Of a DNA stretch of 34,526 bases, positions 34,383-34,526 are shown piece by piece; the stretch's first letter is position 1, and the number at the start of each line of letters is the position of its first letter. The position numbers and the translations under genes are program-made. Below the pieces are notes generated by a model. It saw nothing but the letters and a program-made list of their open reading frames with translations, searched no databases and had not been told where the DNA came from. The DNA is taken from NCBI GenBank assembly GCA_002733505.1, contig NVVW01000002.1, positions 70,036 through 104,561 of the forward strand. Direction: 5' to 3'. The stretch is from Methylophaga sp. Its GTDB lineage: Bacteria; Pseudomonadota; Gammaproteobacteria; Nitrosococcales; Methylophagaceae.

Positions 34383-34526
34383 GATACCCAAACCACTTGA
34401 AGATGCAGGTTTCAGCAAGAGAAGAAGCCATTATATTCTAGGCATAATTCTAAGTTTTATAACGACGAAGATAATGGCTTATCCTCTTGCCCTACGGGAG
34501 CTTAGCACGAATGCCAGCACTGCGTT
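34383..34526. repeat. Palindromic repeat element at the window end (incomplete)
   Basis: Begins GATACCCAAACCACTTGAAG, reminiscent of dispersed repeats in other gammaproteobacteria. It contains two 24-bp arms, 34415-34438 and 34467-34490, with 21 of 24 positions complementary and a 28-base loop. Together they would make a stable stem. It runs off the window, so its far end is unknown. Confidence 0.5.

Overview
The window looks like chromosomal DNA of a methylotrophic gammaproteobacterium of moderately low G+C, probably marine and close to Methylophaga or Cycloclasticus. This placement is inferred from gammaproteobacterial housekeeping genes (recF-gyrB, metE/metR, envC-ctpA, secB-gpsA, tsaD/rpsU/yqeY) together with an archaeal-type tetrahydromethanopterin/methanofuran biosynthesis cluster. 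No rRNA, tRNA, CRISPR array, integrase or transposase gene was found.

Layout. 1-4.6 kb: a cut-off OxyR-like regulator diverges from a rubredoxin gene. A terminal-inverted-repeat element follows, then recF and gyrB without the usual dnaA-dnaN in front; recF carries two parS-like ParB sites, which suggests the replication origin is near. 4.9-6.8 kb: cytochrome b561 faces a type II NADH dehydrogenase. 6.9-10.2 kb: four overlapping co-directional genes (DmrB-like flavoprotein, pterin-binding DUF6513 protein, DUF447 protein, MfnB-like synthase) form a probable operon for C1-carrier cofactors. 10.2-13.9 kb: an accessory island with every gene on the minus strand. It holds a ParE/antitoxin pair, YnfA, a PIN/RHH toxin-antitoxin pair, a tiny ORF, a secreted repeat-like protein and a nuclease-fold-like protein. 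It looks like an integron-type gene-cassette array without an integrase: attC-like sites lie between genes and several stop codons are supplied by the site itself.

14.2-17.4 kb: metE, interrupted by one in-frame TAG at a conserved Trp position, diverges from metR. 17.4-22.5 kb: a double-receiver response regulator (first receiver lacks its Asp), then gpmI-envC-ctpA reading leftward. 22.6-26.2 kb: a sulfur-sensing-type ArsR regulator, rhodanese, glutaredoxin, secB, gpsA and an unknown lipoprotein, closed by a clear terminator. 26.2-30.5 kb: midA, folM, folK, folB, plsY and a PepSY-like membrane protein. FolM, FolK and FolB are pterin/folate enzymes, so the window covers both tetrahydrofolate and tetrahydromethanopterin supply. 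30.5-34.5 kb: a gene-free stretch, a DUF2058 protein, a decayed yefM-yoeB pair, then tsaD diverging from rpsU-yqeY, ending in a palindromic repeat.

Dispersed repeats are prominent. A family with TACCC...GGGTA ends and flanking TA is present at 738-890, 4610-4752 and 29072-29218, with partial copies elsewhere. The copies at 738 and 29072 are near-identical and inverted, about 28 kb apart.
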